A DNA stretch of 64,000 nucleotides, from the NCBI GenBank assembly GCA_013215505.1, contig JABSQZ010000001.1, positions 824,006 to 888,005 on the forward strand, given 5' to 3'. The DNA comes from Oceanospirillaceae bacterium. Its GTDB lineage: Bacteria > Pseudomonadota > Gammaproteobacteria > Pseudomonadales > Balneatricaceae. The stretch's first letter is position 1; the number at the start of each line of letters is the position of its first letter. Shown here one piece after another: positions 8,618 to 17,927 of the stretch. The translations under genes and the position numbers were made by a program. The notes under the pieces are model-generated. The model was not told where the DNA came from, did no database searches, and saw only the letters and a program-made list of their open reading frames with translations.

Positions 8618-9019
8618 TTAATAGGCGCTGAAATTATTTAACTATATCTACATCAGTGGCAGACAACACCACAAAACAACAGTCTGTTCCCTGCCTGTCC
8701 GACAGAGTCAATGATCGAGTTAGTGCAGTTCCCTAGGGACTTTCAGAGCATCCCAGCACTTAATCACATTAGCGACAACAAATTTCAATTAATATAGCAA
8801 AAATACAATCTCAGGTGTAACAGCAAAGAGAAGTGAAGATGCGTATAAACTGACGGCCTGTGCACAATGCCACACTGCTTGATTAAATACCCATAGAGTG
8901 CAGCTTTGACAACCAGCCTACAATCTCCGCAGTCATGCCCATTAATTGACTCTCTTTGCAGCAGATAAGCGAAGAGCTACTACAATTAATGCTATATCAC
9001 TTTTTTAAGGGCTTCTTCC
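8618..9019. other. Intergenic region, nothing firm
   Basis: About 400 bp between the Crp/Fnr gene (-) and a small plus-strand gene. It would hold both promoters. A short plus-strand frame near 8823-8882 ends in CAQCHTA, a c-type haem motif, but it has no start and no cytochrome context. Confidence 0.4.
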
Positions 9020-9241
9020 ATGAGTGCAAACACAGAAAAGCGAGCTGACGATCTTGAATTTGAATTAAATAGGCTGGTTGAACTTACTGATAAACTTCGG
9101 GCTGACAGTTCTATTCTGACAAGAGATTTACAAGAGGAAATTATCGGTTTATTAATAAGTACCAAGGCTTCTAAAGATAGCTTGAAAGTTTCAGAAATCA
9201 GAGATGAGGCTGTCCGAGTACTCACCAAAATTTCAAGTTAA
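9020..9241 (+). CDS. Small helical hypothetical protein
   Basis: This 73-residue, highly charged protein (MSANTEKRADDLEFELNR at the start) would be almost entirely alpha-helical, with heptad-like Leu spacing suggesting a short coiled coil. An AAGGG sequence lies about 9 nt before the ATG. No family is recognised and no neighbour hints at a role. A frame on the opposite strand is about as long but lacks a ribosome site. Confidence 0.5.
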   Translation: MSANTEKRADDLEFELNRLVELTDKLRADSSILTRDLQEEIIGLLISTKASKDSLKVSEIRDEAVRVLTKISS

Positions 9242-9608
9242 TCGACTCTCCATTAAGAAATTCTCTATCTTAAAAAATGTGTATCTGCTTACTCTGCCTC
9301 ATTTTTCAATGCACTTCTTGATATTGTCTAAAACAACCCCACTCAATCAATGCAGCTAATTAGAAATAGACTTAACTTTGCTTATTAGCATGTCCCTTAG
9401 CCAATGGAAATATCTTGCATTGTAGTTAGCGAACTACTAGCTGAGAAGCTAGATTACTGCACTCTCCAAGGGGCACTCGGTAATTGCTGATGTCTGTCTG
9501 GAAGCAAAAAGTTATGCGTTCTACATAGAGGAGCGCAACTTTGCACATAATCGCGCACCTCTGTGTATTGAACCAGCATAACCCCTTTATTTACGCTGTA
9601 AATTCAGT
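9242..9608. other. Intergenic region, no gene recognised
   Basis: About 370 bp downstream of both the small helical gene (+) and the ureidoglycolate-lyase-like gene (-), which converge here. No clear terminator or reading frame is visible. Confidence 0.4.
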
Positions 9609-10295
9609 TTATTCTTCTACCTTGGTATTGCCAGAGCGAGGCGTGGGAATAGAAAGCAACACGCCAAACTCTTTGGGAAAATCAGCACTTACACGGGCAT
9701 GTACTGCCCCTTGCTTGTCATAAAACTGTGCCCTAGGTGTGAGAGGCATGATAGCCTCATGCCAGACACCTGGATCAATACAAACCCCAAAGCTTCCGTC
9801 ACAGTAGAAGGCTACCCAGTCCTGTGGTTTCATGTCATCCCCGGTATTTGCCAGAGCGATAATAAAAGGTTTTTTATCTAATGGGTAAAATAACTGCCCG
9901 CCATCGGGATGATAATTAGCGTGCCACATCAAAAGTTTGGATCGATCAGGGTTGGGATTATCGGCGCTTGCATTTTCTGGGCTAGTGCTCCAACCGAGAA
10001 TATATTTGTCATCGACAGCTTTGTTTTCTCCGAATAAGATATCCCCCTGCCAATAAAAATCAAACAGTCCTTCTTTATAGCCACCTTCATCACCCGTTCC
10101 TATGTCAAGGGAGCGCCAGCCAGAAACCGGCCAGGGAGTAATGGGCACCACGTGGTTGGAGTAGTCGGTGACAATGGAGCCATATCCAGCAAAGCTCTCC
10201 TGTGAGGCCATAATTAGTGGGACCTCGTAACTAGGCAAACCTCTGGGCACTTTGGGGTTCATGTAATCAATGGGTTGCATATTGTTACCCGACAT
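9609..10295 (-). CDS. Ureidoglycolate lyase-like (AllA family) cupin protein
   Basis: This 228-residue protein resembles the ureidoglycolate lyase family in its second half. HPDGGQLFYPLDKKPFIIAL is the H-x-x-x-x-Q-x-F-x-PL core (about residues 130-149), and VCIDPGVWHEAIMPL is the G-x-WH-P/x-x strand (about 170-184). AllA releases glyoxylate and urea from ureidoglycolate, a late purine-degradation step. Its presence in the same window as an xdh-guaD operon fits, although the genes are 8 kb apart. It is longer than typical AllA (about 160-170) by an N-terminal extension, so the substrate could differ. A LysR gene is divergent to it. Confidence 0.6.
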   Translation of the reverse strand: MSGNNMQPIDYMNPKVPRGLPSYEVPLIMASQESFAGYGSIVTDYSNHVVPITPWPVSGWRSLDIGTGDEGGYKEGLFDFYWQGDILFGENKAVDDKYILGWSTSPENASADNPNPDRSKLLMWHANYHPDGGQLFYPLDKKPFIIALANTGDDMKPQDWVAFYCDGSFGVCIDPGVWHEAIMPLTPRAQFYDKQGAVHARVSADFPKEFGVLLSIPTPRSGNTKVEE

Positions 10296-10540
10296 AGTTG
10301 GTCTCCTGATAGATCTAATCTATACATCATAGAAAGCTGATTGCTTATGGCTAAGGAACGTGAAACAAGTCCACTACCCCTCTGGCTTATTGATCATTGC
10401 ACTGCGTTTGCAGCCCGATCGTTTTATAGCTGGCAAAGACAATGTAGGACTTATTTGCCTGTGAGATAAAATACCCTTTGACTTATACATTAATCAAATT
10501 AATAATTTTGTTTATTTATTACAAATGGATTATAGAATCG
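10296..10540. promoter_or_regulatory. Divergent promoter region between the AllA-like gene and a LysR gene
   Basis: A 245-bp gap between divergent starts. The AT-rich end near 10480-10520 contains TTAATCAAATTAA, which fits the loose T-N11-A form of a LysR site. This is suggestive only. Confidence 0.35.
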
Positions 10541-11407
10541 ATGACCTACTCGCAACTCAAAGCTTTCCATGCCCTGGCACAGGAAAGAAATTTTCACCGA
10601 GCTGCTGAAAAGCTTTTCCTGACCCAGCCCGCAGTCTCAATCCAGATCCGCAATTTAGAACAGCACAGCGCCAGGATTTTATTTCGTCGAAGCGGTCATA
10701 GCGTCGACTTAACCGAGGACGGACTAGCGTTGTTCGAGTTAACTTGTCAGATGTTCGAAGTAGAAAGTCGGGTTCAGAGACTGTTCACTGCTCCTGATGA
10801 GCGCTTATCCCGTACCATCCATCTCGGCGCTGATGGTCCGCATGTGGCGCTTGATCTCATCGAAGCTGTGACCAGATGTACCCCCGACATACATTTTCGA
10901 GTCACACTGGCAAACGCCGATACGACTAAAGAGAACCTGCTAGCACTTAAAATCGATGCTGCCGTCATGGCATATACTAAGGTGGATAGTCGCTTTATAG
11001 CCAAGACAATCTCCAAACAAGATCTTATGGCGCTGATCCCCACCGGGCATGCACTGAGTGAACACAAGAGTGTAACTATAGAAGAACTTGCCCCTCATCC
11101 ATTGGTGTTTAGGGAACCTGGTTCCAACACCCAGAGGATCGTCAATGAGGCTTTTTCAAGCAGCGACTTTCACATCAATACTGCGTTGGTGATGGGTAGC
11201 CGTGAAGGAGTCAAAGAAGCGGTAGCGCGTGGTTTGGGTATAGGTTTCGTTTTTGATCGTGAACTACCTCAGGACTCAAGGTGTGTCGGCGTTAAAGTTA
11301 AGGGCTTTGAGAGTAGCAATGCAGATATGCTGCTTTGCCTGAAAGATCAACATAAAAACCCGGTCGTTAAGGCCTTATTTGACGCAGCCAATAGTGACGA
11401 TTTCTGA
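10541..11407 (+). CDS. LysR family transcriptional regulator
   Basis: From the ATG at 10541 this is a 288-residue LysR protein. It has an N-terminal helix-turn-helix (FHRAAEKLFLTQPAVSIQIRNLEQ, about residues 17-40) and a two-lobe effector domain ending GLGIGFVFDREL. An upstream in-frame ATG at 10478 adds 21 hydrophobic, AT-rich residues unlike any LysR start, so I prefer the later one. It is divergent from the AllA-like gene and is the obvious candidate to regulate it. A terminator-like hairpin lies at 11509-11538. Confidence 0.87.
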   Translation: MTYSQLKAFHALAQERNFHRAAEKLFLTQPAVSIQIRNLEQHSARILFRRSGHSVDLTEDGLALFELTCQMFEVESRVQRLFTAPDERLSRTIHLGADGPHVALDLIEAVTRCTPDIHFRVTLANADTTKENLLALKIDAAVMAYTKVDSRFIAKTISKQDLMALIPTGHALSEHKSVTIEELAPHPLVFREPGSNTQRIVNEAFSSSDFHINTALVMGSREGVKEAVARGLGIGFVFDRELPQDSRCVGVKVKGFESSNADMLLCLKDQHKNPVVKALFDAANSDDF

Positions 11408-11508
11408 TGCTGCAACAGGCTGTATTTTAGGGACTTAAATCTCTAACTTTTCCGTTTTGACAAGTAACCAGAGGCAATCAATATTTGCTGACAGGCCCTA
11501 AAACTAAA

Positions 11509-11538
11509 AAAGGGCGTACTTTTTCAAGTATGCCCTTT
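11509..11538 (-). terminator. Rho-independent terminator of the cold-shock gene (probably bidirectional)
   Basis: A 13-bp stem (AAAGGGCGTACTT paired with AAGTATGCCCTTT, one G-T wobble) closes a TTTC loop. On the minus strand it is followed by a run of T, about 60 nt past the csp stop. It may also end the convergent LysR transcript. Confidence 0.85.
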
Positions 11539-11601
11539 AATGTGCTATTCGTTTTCACTCATAGCTTTTTTTGCCCAGAATGCTGCCCGGGCTATAGCAA
11601 T

Positions 11602-11811
11602 TTAGATAGCTACAATGTTTTCAGCTTGCGGGCCTTTCTGGCCTTGACCTAAAACGAATTCAACACGCTGCCCTTCAGCCAGGGTCTTAAAGCCGTCGCC
11701 GGCGATCGCTGAGAAGTGTGCAAAAACATCTGGACCAGACTCTTGCTCGATGAAACCAAAACCTTTAGCTTCGTTGAACCATTTGACCGTACCAGTAGTT
11801 GTATTAGACAT
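11602..11811 (-). CDS. csp: CspA family cold-shock protein
   Basis: This 69-residue protein is a complete OB-fold cold-shock domain. RNP1 is KGFGFIEQ (about residues 16-23) and RNP2 is VFAHFSAI (about 29-36). It binds single-stranded RNA and DNA, acting as an RNA chaperone or antiterminator. CAGGAT precedes the ATG. A strong promoter with a leader of about 143 nt lies upstream, typical of post-transcriptionally controlled csp genes, and a terminator follows. Confidence 0.95.
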   Translation of the reverse strand: MSNTTTGTVKWFNEAKGFGFIEQESGPDVFAHFSAIAGDGFKTLAEGQRVEFVLGQGQKGPQAENIVAI

Positions 11812-11989
11812 AATATTATCCTGTATTTAAAAAAAGTAAGTTTGCCTATAAAGGCATTTGTAGTTGTAACTGACTGAAATATTGTAACACTTGGAAACTA
11901 CAGGACGAAAAATTACGTAATGGAGACTTCAAACAAGAGACTTTCTTTCTAGCTGCGGGCACTATATAGAAGACCCTCAGCAGGGTCAA
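11812..11989 (-). promoter_or_regulatory. csp promoter and long 5' leader
   Basis: On the minus strand TTGACC (11989-11984) and TATAGT (11966-11961) are separated by exactly 17 bp, a near-consensus sigma-70 promoter. Transcription would start near 11954 and give a leader of about 143 nt, close to the length known for E. coli cspA. The spacer contains a perfect GACCCT/AGGGTC inverted repeat that overlaps the -35 box. Confidence 0.65.
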
Positions 11990-12159
11990 ACTATTTGTAC
12001 GTTTTTTAAACAATATGGTTTTTTGTTAGCCTCCCTTTGCTGTTATCAGCACCCCGATATATACATAGCTCTGGCACTTCGAACGGGTTTGTAGCTTCCA
12101 TAACCATGAAGCTGCTTATAGGTAGCTCAAAACCACCAATTATTAGTGATTTTCCCTGG

Positions 12160-13086
12160 TTAAGCTAAGATATTTGCCCTGGCAAAATAATGTTTTATCA
12201 GCTGATGAAAGCGCGTGATATGTATAGGTTTTTCCCCAAGAAAACGATGCACCATATAAAACGGCCACTGCCGTCCGGTATAACCGGGGAACACTCTGAC
12301 CAATTCGCCAGTGGCAAAAGCTGTCTGCAGAGTAAATTCAGGCAGTAAACCTATGCCCATTCCAGCGCTGATCATTGCCAGGGTACAGGGGAGTGTATTA
12401 GCTTTAGCAAAGGTTTGCAGTTTCGGTGAGCTGTTATTGAGCAGCGCTTTTTGCAGCGGTGAATCCTGATGATAGACCGACACCCCAGCTTGCTGCCAGG
12501 AAGTACTGATAAATTTATGCCGCTGCAGATCGACTAAAAGACTGACATTGGGGTGCTTTTGCACATAACTTGCTGAGGCGCAAAACACTTCACCAGTGCT
12601 ACCTATGGGCATCGCTCTATAGTTACTGTCTTTTAATTCTCCGGCATAGATAGCAACATCTAAATTGTGCGCAATCAGATCTTGTACTTGATCAGTCACA
12701 ACTATATTTGGCTCTAACTTAGGGTATTCCAGACACAATTGTGACAGCGCCGGCAGCAAAATACTCTTTTCGCAGGCGTGCGGAATGGTCAGGGAAAAGC
12801 TACCGGAAGGGGTTTCCCGGGTTTCGGATAATTCCGCCAGCGCCAGCTCCACTTGGTCAGACAGTAACTCACAGCGACTCAATAACTTTGCCCCAGCGGG
12901 GGTTAACGACATACCTCGGGTGTGGCGAGATAGCAGTTGCTGACCTAATTGCTTCTCCAGTCTTGTTACTTGCTGACTCACCGCAGACTTGCTCATCGCT
13001 AAGTGTTTTGCGGCGAGTGTGAAAGATTGCTGGCGGGCAACTTGACCAAAGATAATGAGGCTTGGCAACAATTTAGCATTGTTCAT
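12160..13086 (-). CDS. LysR family transcriptional regulator
   Basis: This 308-residue protein has a LysR helix-turn-helix (FTLAAKHLAMSKSAVSQQVTRLEKQLG, about residues 21-47) and the GMSLTPAG motif. An effector domain follows with the ISAGMGIGLLPEF signature. The MSKSAVSQ recognition helix is typical of the DsdC/AaeR-like group. It is divergent from a DUF1330 gene with a gap of about 108 bp, which it probably controls. About 350 bp separate it from csp downstream. Confidence 0.88.
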   Translation of the reverse strand: MNNAKLLPSLIIFGQVARQQSFTLAAKHLAMSKSAVSQQVTRLEKQLGQQLLSRHTRGMSLTPAGAKLLSRCELLSDQVELALAELSETRETPSGSFSLTIPHACEKSILLPALSQLCLEYPKLEPNIVVTDQVQDLIAHNLDVAIYAGELKDSNYRAMPIGSTGEVFCASASYVQKHPNVSLLVDLQRHKFISTSWQQAGVSVYHQDSPLQKALLNNSSPKLQTFAKANTLPCTLAMISAGMGIGLLPEFTLQTAFATGELVRVFPGYTGRQWPFYMVHRFLGEKPIHITRFHQLIKHYFARANILA

Positions 13087-13194
13087 AATATTAAACAGTC
13101 AGTTAATTTATTGGGTATTGTTTAATTTTTGATGATTTTCTATGCTGTGTCAACTGCACAACCCCTTAGAAACACTTTAAAAAAAGGAATAACT

Positions 13195-13473
13195 ATGTCT
13201 GCTTTAATTATTGTTGATGCCACCCCCACTGACAGTGAACAACTCGCTCTGTACAGTTCAATGGCTGCGCAAACCCTGATACCTTTTGCCGGAGAATTTA
13301 TCGCAAAAGGTCCGATAGAAAGTTTACACGGCGAAGCTGAGCACGCTATCAAAGTTGTGATTCAATTTCCCGATCGTCAAAGTGCGCTCAATTGGTATCA
13401 AAGCGCCGCCTATCAGAAGCTGATCCCCACCCGCGATCAGGGCATGGATTCAAGATTTCACTTAGTGGGGTAA
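13195..13473 (+). CDS. DUF1330 family protein
   Basis: This 92-residue protein fits the DUF1330 ferredoxin-like (dimeric alpha/beta barrel) family. It has ALIIVDATPTDSEQLALY at the start, a central FIAKGPIESLHGE turn, and VVIQFPDRQSALNWYQSAAYQKLIPTR, the conserved W-Y-x-x-x-x-Y-Q segment. I chose the ATG at 13195 because AAGGAA lies 6-8 nt upstream; an earlier in-frame start adds a basic, unlikely 22-residue leader. Function is unknown. It is probably regulated by the divergent LysR gene. Confidence 0.8.
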   Translation: MSALIIVDATPTDSEQLALYSSMAAQTLIPFAGEFIAKGPIESLHGEAEHAIKVVIQFPDRQSALNWYQSAAYQKLIPTRDQGMDSRFHLVG

Positions 13474-13567
13474 GATTTTCCTGCAGCCGCTATGCGCAAC
13501 TGGTCGGCTTCGAGCTATGGCAATCGGAAATTAGTTCTAGCCGATCAGGATTGACTGTCAGAGGTGT

Positions 13568-14170
13568 CTACAAGTAAGGGCTGATCACCTGCATAGTGGC
13601 ATCGACCTGCTGCTGTTTCTCACCGGTCGGGGCCACATAGTCGATAGCGGCAACCGCAGCTTCAACCCCTGCTGTTTTTGCTATCATCCAGGCCGCCAGG
13701 TAAGACGAGGCCAAACAACCTCCCGCTGTCGCAAGATTACCACTGGCCACCAGCGGCTGGTCTAGTACGTCCACCCCTGCCTCTATTACCCAGGGCTTAG
13801 TCGTTAAATCGGTACATGCTGGAAGGCCTTGCAATAAGTCGAGTTTTGCCATCAATAAAGTACCAGAGCACTGCGCCCCGATAATCTGGCGCTGAGAGTC
13901 CAGTTTTAGCCGTCCCAGGATGGAGGCATCCTCTGCAATATCACGGGTATAGATACCGCTGCCAAACAGCACTATATCGGCTTGGTTGGCAAATTCCAGT
14001 TGCTGCTGGGCCATCACTGTCACACCGTTCATACTGGTAACTGAAGCTGTAGGGCAAGTTATTTGTACTTTCCAGCCCTGCCCTCGCATGCGGTTGAGAA
14101 TGGCGGATGCGATAAATGAATCCAGTTCGTTAAAGCCTTCAAATGTCAAAATTGCTACTTGCATCGCCAT
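13568..14170 (-). CDS. DJ-1/PfpI family protein
   Basis: About 200 residues of DJ-1/PfpI (class I glutamine amidotransferase-like) fold. VAILTFEGFNELDSF opens the first strand with the conserved Glu-like acid. IIGAQCSGTLLMAKL holds the nucleophile-elbow Cys (A-x-C-S-G). ATAGGCLASSYLAAWMI matches the last helix. The longer frame starts at 14293, but AGATAGG before 14170/14164 marks the likely start. Related proteins are hydratases, chaperone-like proteins or isonitrile hydratases; the substrate here is unknown. A decayed AraC regulator lies about 200 bp upstream, a pairing often seen for intact PfpI-like genes. Confidence 0.85.
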   Translation of the reverse strand: MAMQVAILTFEGFNELDSFIASAILNRMRGQGWKVQITCPTASVTSMNGVTVMAQQQLEFANQADIVLFGSGIYTRDIAEDASILGRLKLDSQRQIIGAQCSGTLLMAKLDLLQGLPACTDLTTKPWVIEAGVDVLDQPLVASGNLATAGGCLASSYLAAWMIAKTAGVEAAVAAIDYVAPTGEKQQQVDATMQVISPYL

Positions 14171-14376
14171 ACCTATCTCAAAGAAGTTATCTGGACGCTG
14201 ACTAATAGCATCTAAGGCCTTTAGATAACAGAGCTTTTTTTGACAGCATACGAGCCAGTAGCTGCAATGAGCGGCTATTGCGCAGAAAATCACTCATGTT
14301 GCCATGCAAATCCCTGCAATGTCCCATGTTTATCCCAGCAGCTTTGATCACTGGCACTAGTCCCTGTTATTAATGA

Positions 14377-14699
14377 TCAGCTATTGATTGTTGTCGACGA
14401 TAGGCACTGAGGGTGACCTTTATATGTTTTTAAAAGCGTTATAAAACGTACCTTTAGAATTAAAAAACCGGCATCAGCAATATCTAAAACCGATCTGGCA
14501 GGGTGAGCCAGCAACAATTTAGCGGCCCCTTCACTCGCAGAGCATTGATAAAACCATAAAAACAACTGTCTTTAGCCACATTCAGTGCTGCCGAGACCGG
14601 ATGCAGACTAAAGCCACTGGCATGCGCCAGATCACTCACTGAGAACTGGTTATTTAAATAGAGCTGCTGCTCGGTGACTAACAAGTTCAACTGTTGCAA
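14377..14699 (-). pseudogene. Decayed AraC family regulator (C-terminal DNA-binding region, several frameshifts)
   Basis: Pieces of one AraC-type C-terminus are spread over three frames. Frame one gives FSVSDLAHASGFSLHPVSAAL then FYGFINALRV. After about 14532 the match moves to AAKLLLAHPARSVLDIA-DAGF in another frame. NSKGTFYNAF (about 14430-14460) needs a further shift, then KTYKG, and VTLSAYRRQQ (about 14390) another. DIA-DAGF also lacks one codon. At least four small indels interrupt the two helix-turn-helix units, and no N-terminal domain is recognisable upstream. It cannot make a regulator unless the indels are sequencing errors. Confidence 0.8.
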
Positions 14700-15148
14700 T
14701 ATTATTTTGCTACAGTCTATATCCTGCTACTGCCGGTCGACCTCAGTTGCTGTCGTTAACGCATATCCCAGCAGCTGGGATCTCTATGGTCAGTGAGTAC
14801 CTGAGCGCTAAAGTTATTTTTAAACAGAGCATAAAGCCTGCCAATGCAATCCATAAATTAGCATTGGAATAGCTCTCATATTCGGGGATAAGCCAGCTAA
14901 GATTACTCGTTTCATTGTCTCACCTACGTATTGATAGTTTCTAAAACTATCAATACGGCGGTAAAGAATGCGGCCAGCTACTTAAAACATATGTCCATAT
15001 TCTTAAATAACTAAAATAATCAAATTGTTATGGACAATGTTTGTTGCACTTTGAATTTGCACTAGAATCATACCGCCGTACAGCGAATTAATAATTCGCG
15101 GGTAAATTTTGTTGGTTGGGCAGTGCTAAACTGGGAGGATGGGGGGAA
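14700..15148. other. Intergenic region, possible remnant of the AraC N-terminus
   Basis: About 450 bp lies between the AraC remnant and the diguanylate cyclase. Around 14760-14890 the minus strand could encode a hydrophobic stretch (LWIALAGFMLCLKITLAL), broken by stops. It may be the decayed membrane or N-terminal part of the regulator. Otherwise I see nothing. Confidence 0.3.
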
Positions 15149-16696
15149 TTACGCTGTTTCTGAATTGACCAGTAAATTATTACGTTTTATCTTAGCGGCG
15201 TACAGTGCCTGGTCCGCTTTCACATACAACTGATTACTGCCAATCATTAATGCACCTTCAATGATCTGCGCACCTATGGAAACGCTGACATTATCACAGA
15301 CATCGCTTCCTTTATGTTCAATATTCAGTGACTCAATTTTAGCCCGCATTGATTCCAAAAACTCAATCGATTGATCGTAATTGGAGTTGGTAAACAATAC
15401 CGCAAATTCTTCGCCGCCTATGCGAAAAGCGTAATCAGCTGGGCGGGTCAAAGGCGCTTGGATAGCCTGGGCTACTTTTGCCAAGGTTCTGTCTCCAGCC
15501 GGGTGACCATATTTATCGTTATAACTCTTGAAATAGTCTATATCTATGATGGCTAAGGTCAGTAACGTTTTATTGCGGTTGGAGATTCTTACTTCTTTTT
15601 CTAAAATATCATCAAAGTGCCGACGGTTGTACAATCCGGTTAAAGTGTCAGTTAAAGACAGCTGTTCAACAGATTTTTTATCGGTGATATCATCGATGAT
15701 ATTGGTATAACTTTTTACTTTAAACTCGGAGTCTAATTCCGGGTGTATTACTGAGTGTATCCACTGAACAACCCCTTCGTCATCATAGCGACAAATATCC
15801 CCCTCCCAGATTTTCCCGGTAGATATCACCTTAATAATGGCTGTGCGCCTATTGGTATCAGGATCATCGCCAATAAAAAAATTAACTTGTTTGCCTATCA
15901 CTTCATGTTTCAACAAGCCTAAGTGGCGACATAAATGATTACTGATATCGATCACTGATCCATTGATGTCATATTTTGCCATCATTATATTTTGATCGAT
16001 CAAATACATGCGCTCCTGTACTGCGACTTGACGCTCTTTTAGGCGTCGCACCGAATAAAAGGCAAAGAAAATCGAAAAGATCACCGCCACCGCTAATAAA
16101 CTGGAGATGATGTTAAAGGCGTCTTCCTCTGATTCCAGGGCATTAGCCAAATAGCTTTTTGCCTGAGCATCGGCAAAATCAATCAGCGTTTGAATTTCCT
16201 TTTGGATAAAAGCTTCGTATTTCTCTTCAGATGCATTGATTTTTAAGCGCGAGGCAGCATCGGCGTCACCAAAGTAAATCACATCATCGCGCACGCTCTT
16301 CCAATTGACGAAGGATTTATAGGCAGACTGAATGTCTTCTCTGCTCCCTAAATAACGCTCGAATATAAGTTGGAAATTATCCAGGATGGCATGTTCTCTA
16401 TCATCGACCAGATCGGCAAATTGACGAATCTTTTTGTCGTCATCTTGCACTTCAATGTTGTGCATAATCTGCTTCATCGACTCTAAATCAGCATTGATTC
16501 GGTGCGCTGCATTACTCACCGCATAAGAGTTTCGGTACAGTTTATCTGCCTGAGAAGCGATAGAGGTTAAGTAGGCCAGGGAGAAAACCCCCTGCGCAAT
16601 CAGCAACATAATTATCAATGCGAACACGAGACTGACGTTAGCTGATCTATTCAACACAATAGCCTCCTTTCTATTTGTGTCTGGATTTGCGCACAT
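15149..16696 (-). CDS. Membrane diguanylate cyclase (4-helix sensor, PAS, GGDEF)
   Basis: This 515-residue protein has TM1 (about residues 20-42) and an extracytoplasmic helical sensor region (about 45-190) of MCP-four-helix type. TM2 (about 195-215) is followed by a PAS domain (about 228-340). A GGDEF domain (about 345-510) has the active motif RIGGEEF (about 426-432). An RxxD inhibitory site (RPAD) lies exactly five residues before it, so product inhibition is expected. It should make c-di-GMP in response to a periplasmic signal. There is no EAL domain. It stands alone between the AraC remnant and an EamA gene. Confidence 0.92.
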   Translation of the reverse strand: MCANPDTNRKEAIVLNRSANVSLVFALIIMLLIAQGVFSLAYLTSIASQADKLYRNSYAVSNAAHRINADLESMKQIMHNIEVQDDDKKIRQFADLVDDREHAILDNFQLIFERYLGSREDIQSAYKSFVNWKSVRDDVIYFGDADAASRLKINASEEKYEAFIQKEIQTLIDFADAQAKSYLANALESEEDAFNIISSLLAVAVIFSIFFAFYSVRRLKERQVAVQERMYLIDQNIMMAKYDINGSVIDISNHLCRHLGLLKHEVIGKQVNFFIGDDPDTNRRTAIIKVISTGKIWEGDICRYDDEGVVQWIHSVIHPELDSEFKVKSYTNIIDDITDKKSVEQLSLTDTLTGLYNRRHFDDILEKEVRISNRNKTLLTLAIIDIDYFKSYNDKYGHPAGDRTLAKVAQAIQAPLTRPADYAFRIGGEEFAVLFTNSNYDQSIEFLESMRAKIESLNIEHKGSDVCDNVSVSIGAQIIEGALMIGSNQLYVKADQALYAAKIKRNNLLVNSETA

Positions 16697-16935
16697 TATA
16701 CAGAGTAATGTTAAATTTATAAACGCATTCTAAACACCCCCGGCAAATTGATCCAGCCAGCATTCAGTAAACTTCACACTGCAATCGACATTGAGGGTTA
16801 CAGTTTCCAATAGATCTTGTCCCCGGGTTTTTTACCTATCCTGCATACATACAATGGGATAGCCACTGTAAACCTCATACATCAAACGCCTTTATAACAA
16901 CTAAAAGTGGCTGCGCAGCGTGAAAAGTCCTGATA

Positions 16936-17823
16936 TTAATAAATCAGTAAGATAACCACGCTAGCCAATATCAACCCCATGCCAATATATTCCTTAGACG
17001 ATATCCTTTCGTTAAAGAAAAAATAGGTAATCAGCAAGGTGAAGATAAACTCTATTTGCCCCAAAGACTTAACTAAAGCAGCATTTTGGTAAGTCATAGC
17101 GGTAAACCAACCAATTGAGCCAAAGGCACTGGTGGCCCCGACAAATGTCGCCAGTGGTAAGTGTGCCCTGAGTTTTTTAAATTGCTGCCGCTCTTTGTAA
17201 CAGAGATAAACAATGCAGATTATGCTCTGTAAAATCACCATATACACTAAGGTAAAGGCTGCATTTAACATTAATTGATCACCTAAGCTCAAACTCGCCT
17301 GGCGCAACCACAGTGAAGTTATAGCAAAGGCAACTCCCGACATCACGCCGTAGAGAATTGTCTGCTTTTCGATCGGCTGGCCTCTTTTGGGCACACTGAC
17401 AATTAATATCCCCAGTACCCCTAATACCACTGCCAGCCATCCAAATGGCGACAGTGAGGCGCCAAAAAACATTGCCCCTAAGATCGCCGTTTGCACGGCT
17501 TCGGTTTTAGCAAAGCTAGTGCCTACCGCAAAGTTCCTAAAAGTTAAAACTTTGACCAGCCAAAGTGTTGCCAATATTTGCGCAACACCCGCACCGCTGG
17601 CAAATATCAGAAATTTTGAATTCCCTGCTGCAGCTGCCAGATAATTTGCCATTTCCTGATCACTTAAGTAATACAAATAGGCCAGCGCGAACGGCAGTCC
17701 AAAAAGGTAGCGGACTAATGTTGTCGCCATGGGCGATATATGCCTGGCAATGCGTTTTTGCCCCGCTGTGCGAACAGCCTGCATCAACGCGGCGAACAAG
17801 GTAAAAGCAACCCAAATTTCCAT
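16936..17823 (-). CDS. EamA/DMT family transporter
   Basis: This 295-residue protein has about ten membrane helices in two EamA repeats. The first ends with the conserved LGVLGILIVSVPKRG segment (about residues 135-150). The second ends with IEFIFTLLITYFFFNERISSKEYIGMGLILASVVIL, the usual F-x-E-x-x-x-x-E-x-x-G signature. DMT transporters move metabolites or amino acids across the inner membrane; the substrate is unknown. It is divergent from the xdh operon with a 243-bp gap. Confidence 0.87.
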   Translation of the reverse strand: MEIWVAFTLFAALMQAVRTAGQKRIARHISPMATTLVRYLFGLPFALAYLYYLSDQEMANYLAAAAGNSKFLIFASGAGVAQILATLWLVKVLTFRNFAVGTSFAKTEAVQTAILGAMFFGASLSPFGWLAVVLGVLGILIVSVPKRGQPIEKQTILYGVMSGVAFAITSLWLRQASLSLGDQLMLNAAFTLVYMVILQSIICIVYLCYKERQQFKKLRAHLPLATFVGATSAFGSIGWFTAMTYQNAALVKSLGQIEFIFTLLITYFFFNERISSKEYIGMGLILASVVILLIY

Positions 17824-17927
17824 CGATATTCCTCACTATAATTGCCGCTATTATCCTGCAGAGGCAGCTATTAGTATATTGATAAAAATTTGTGATATGG
17901 ATTCCAGATAGGAATAGATAAAAAAAC

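Noticed and set aside
8823..8882. Short frame ending in CAQCHTA, a c-type haem motif
   Set aside because: It has no start codon with a ribosome site, stops right after the motif and has no cytochrome genes around it; probably chance or an unreadable remnant.
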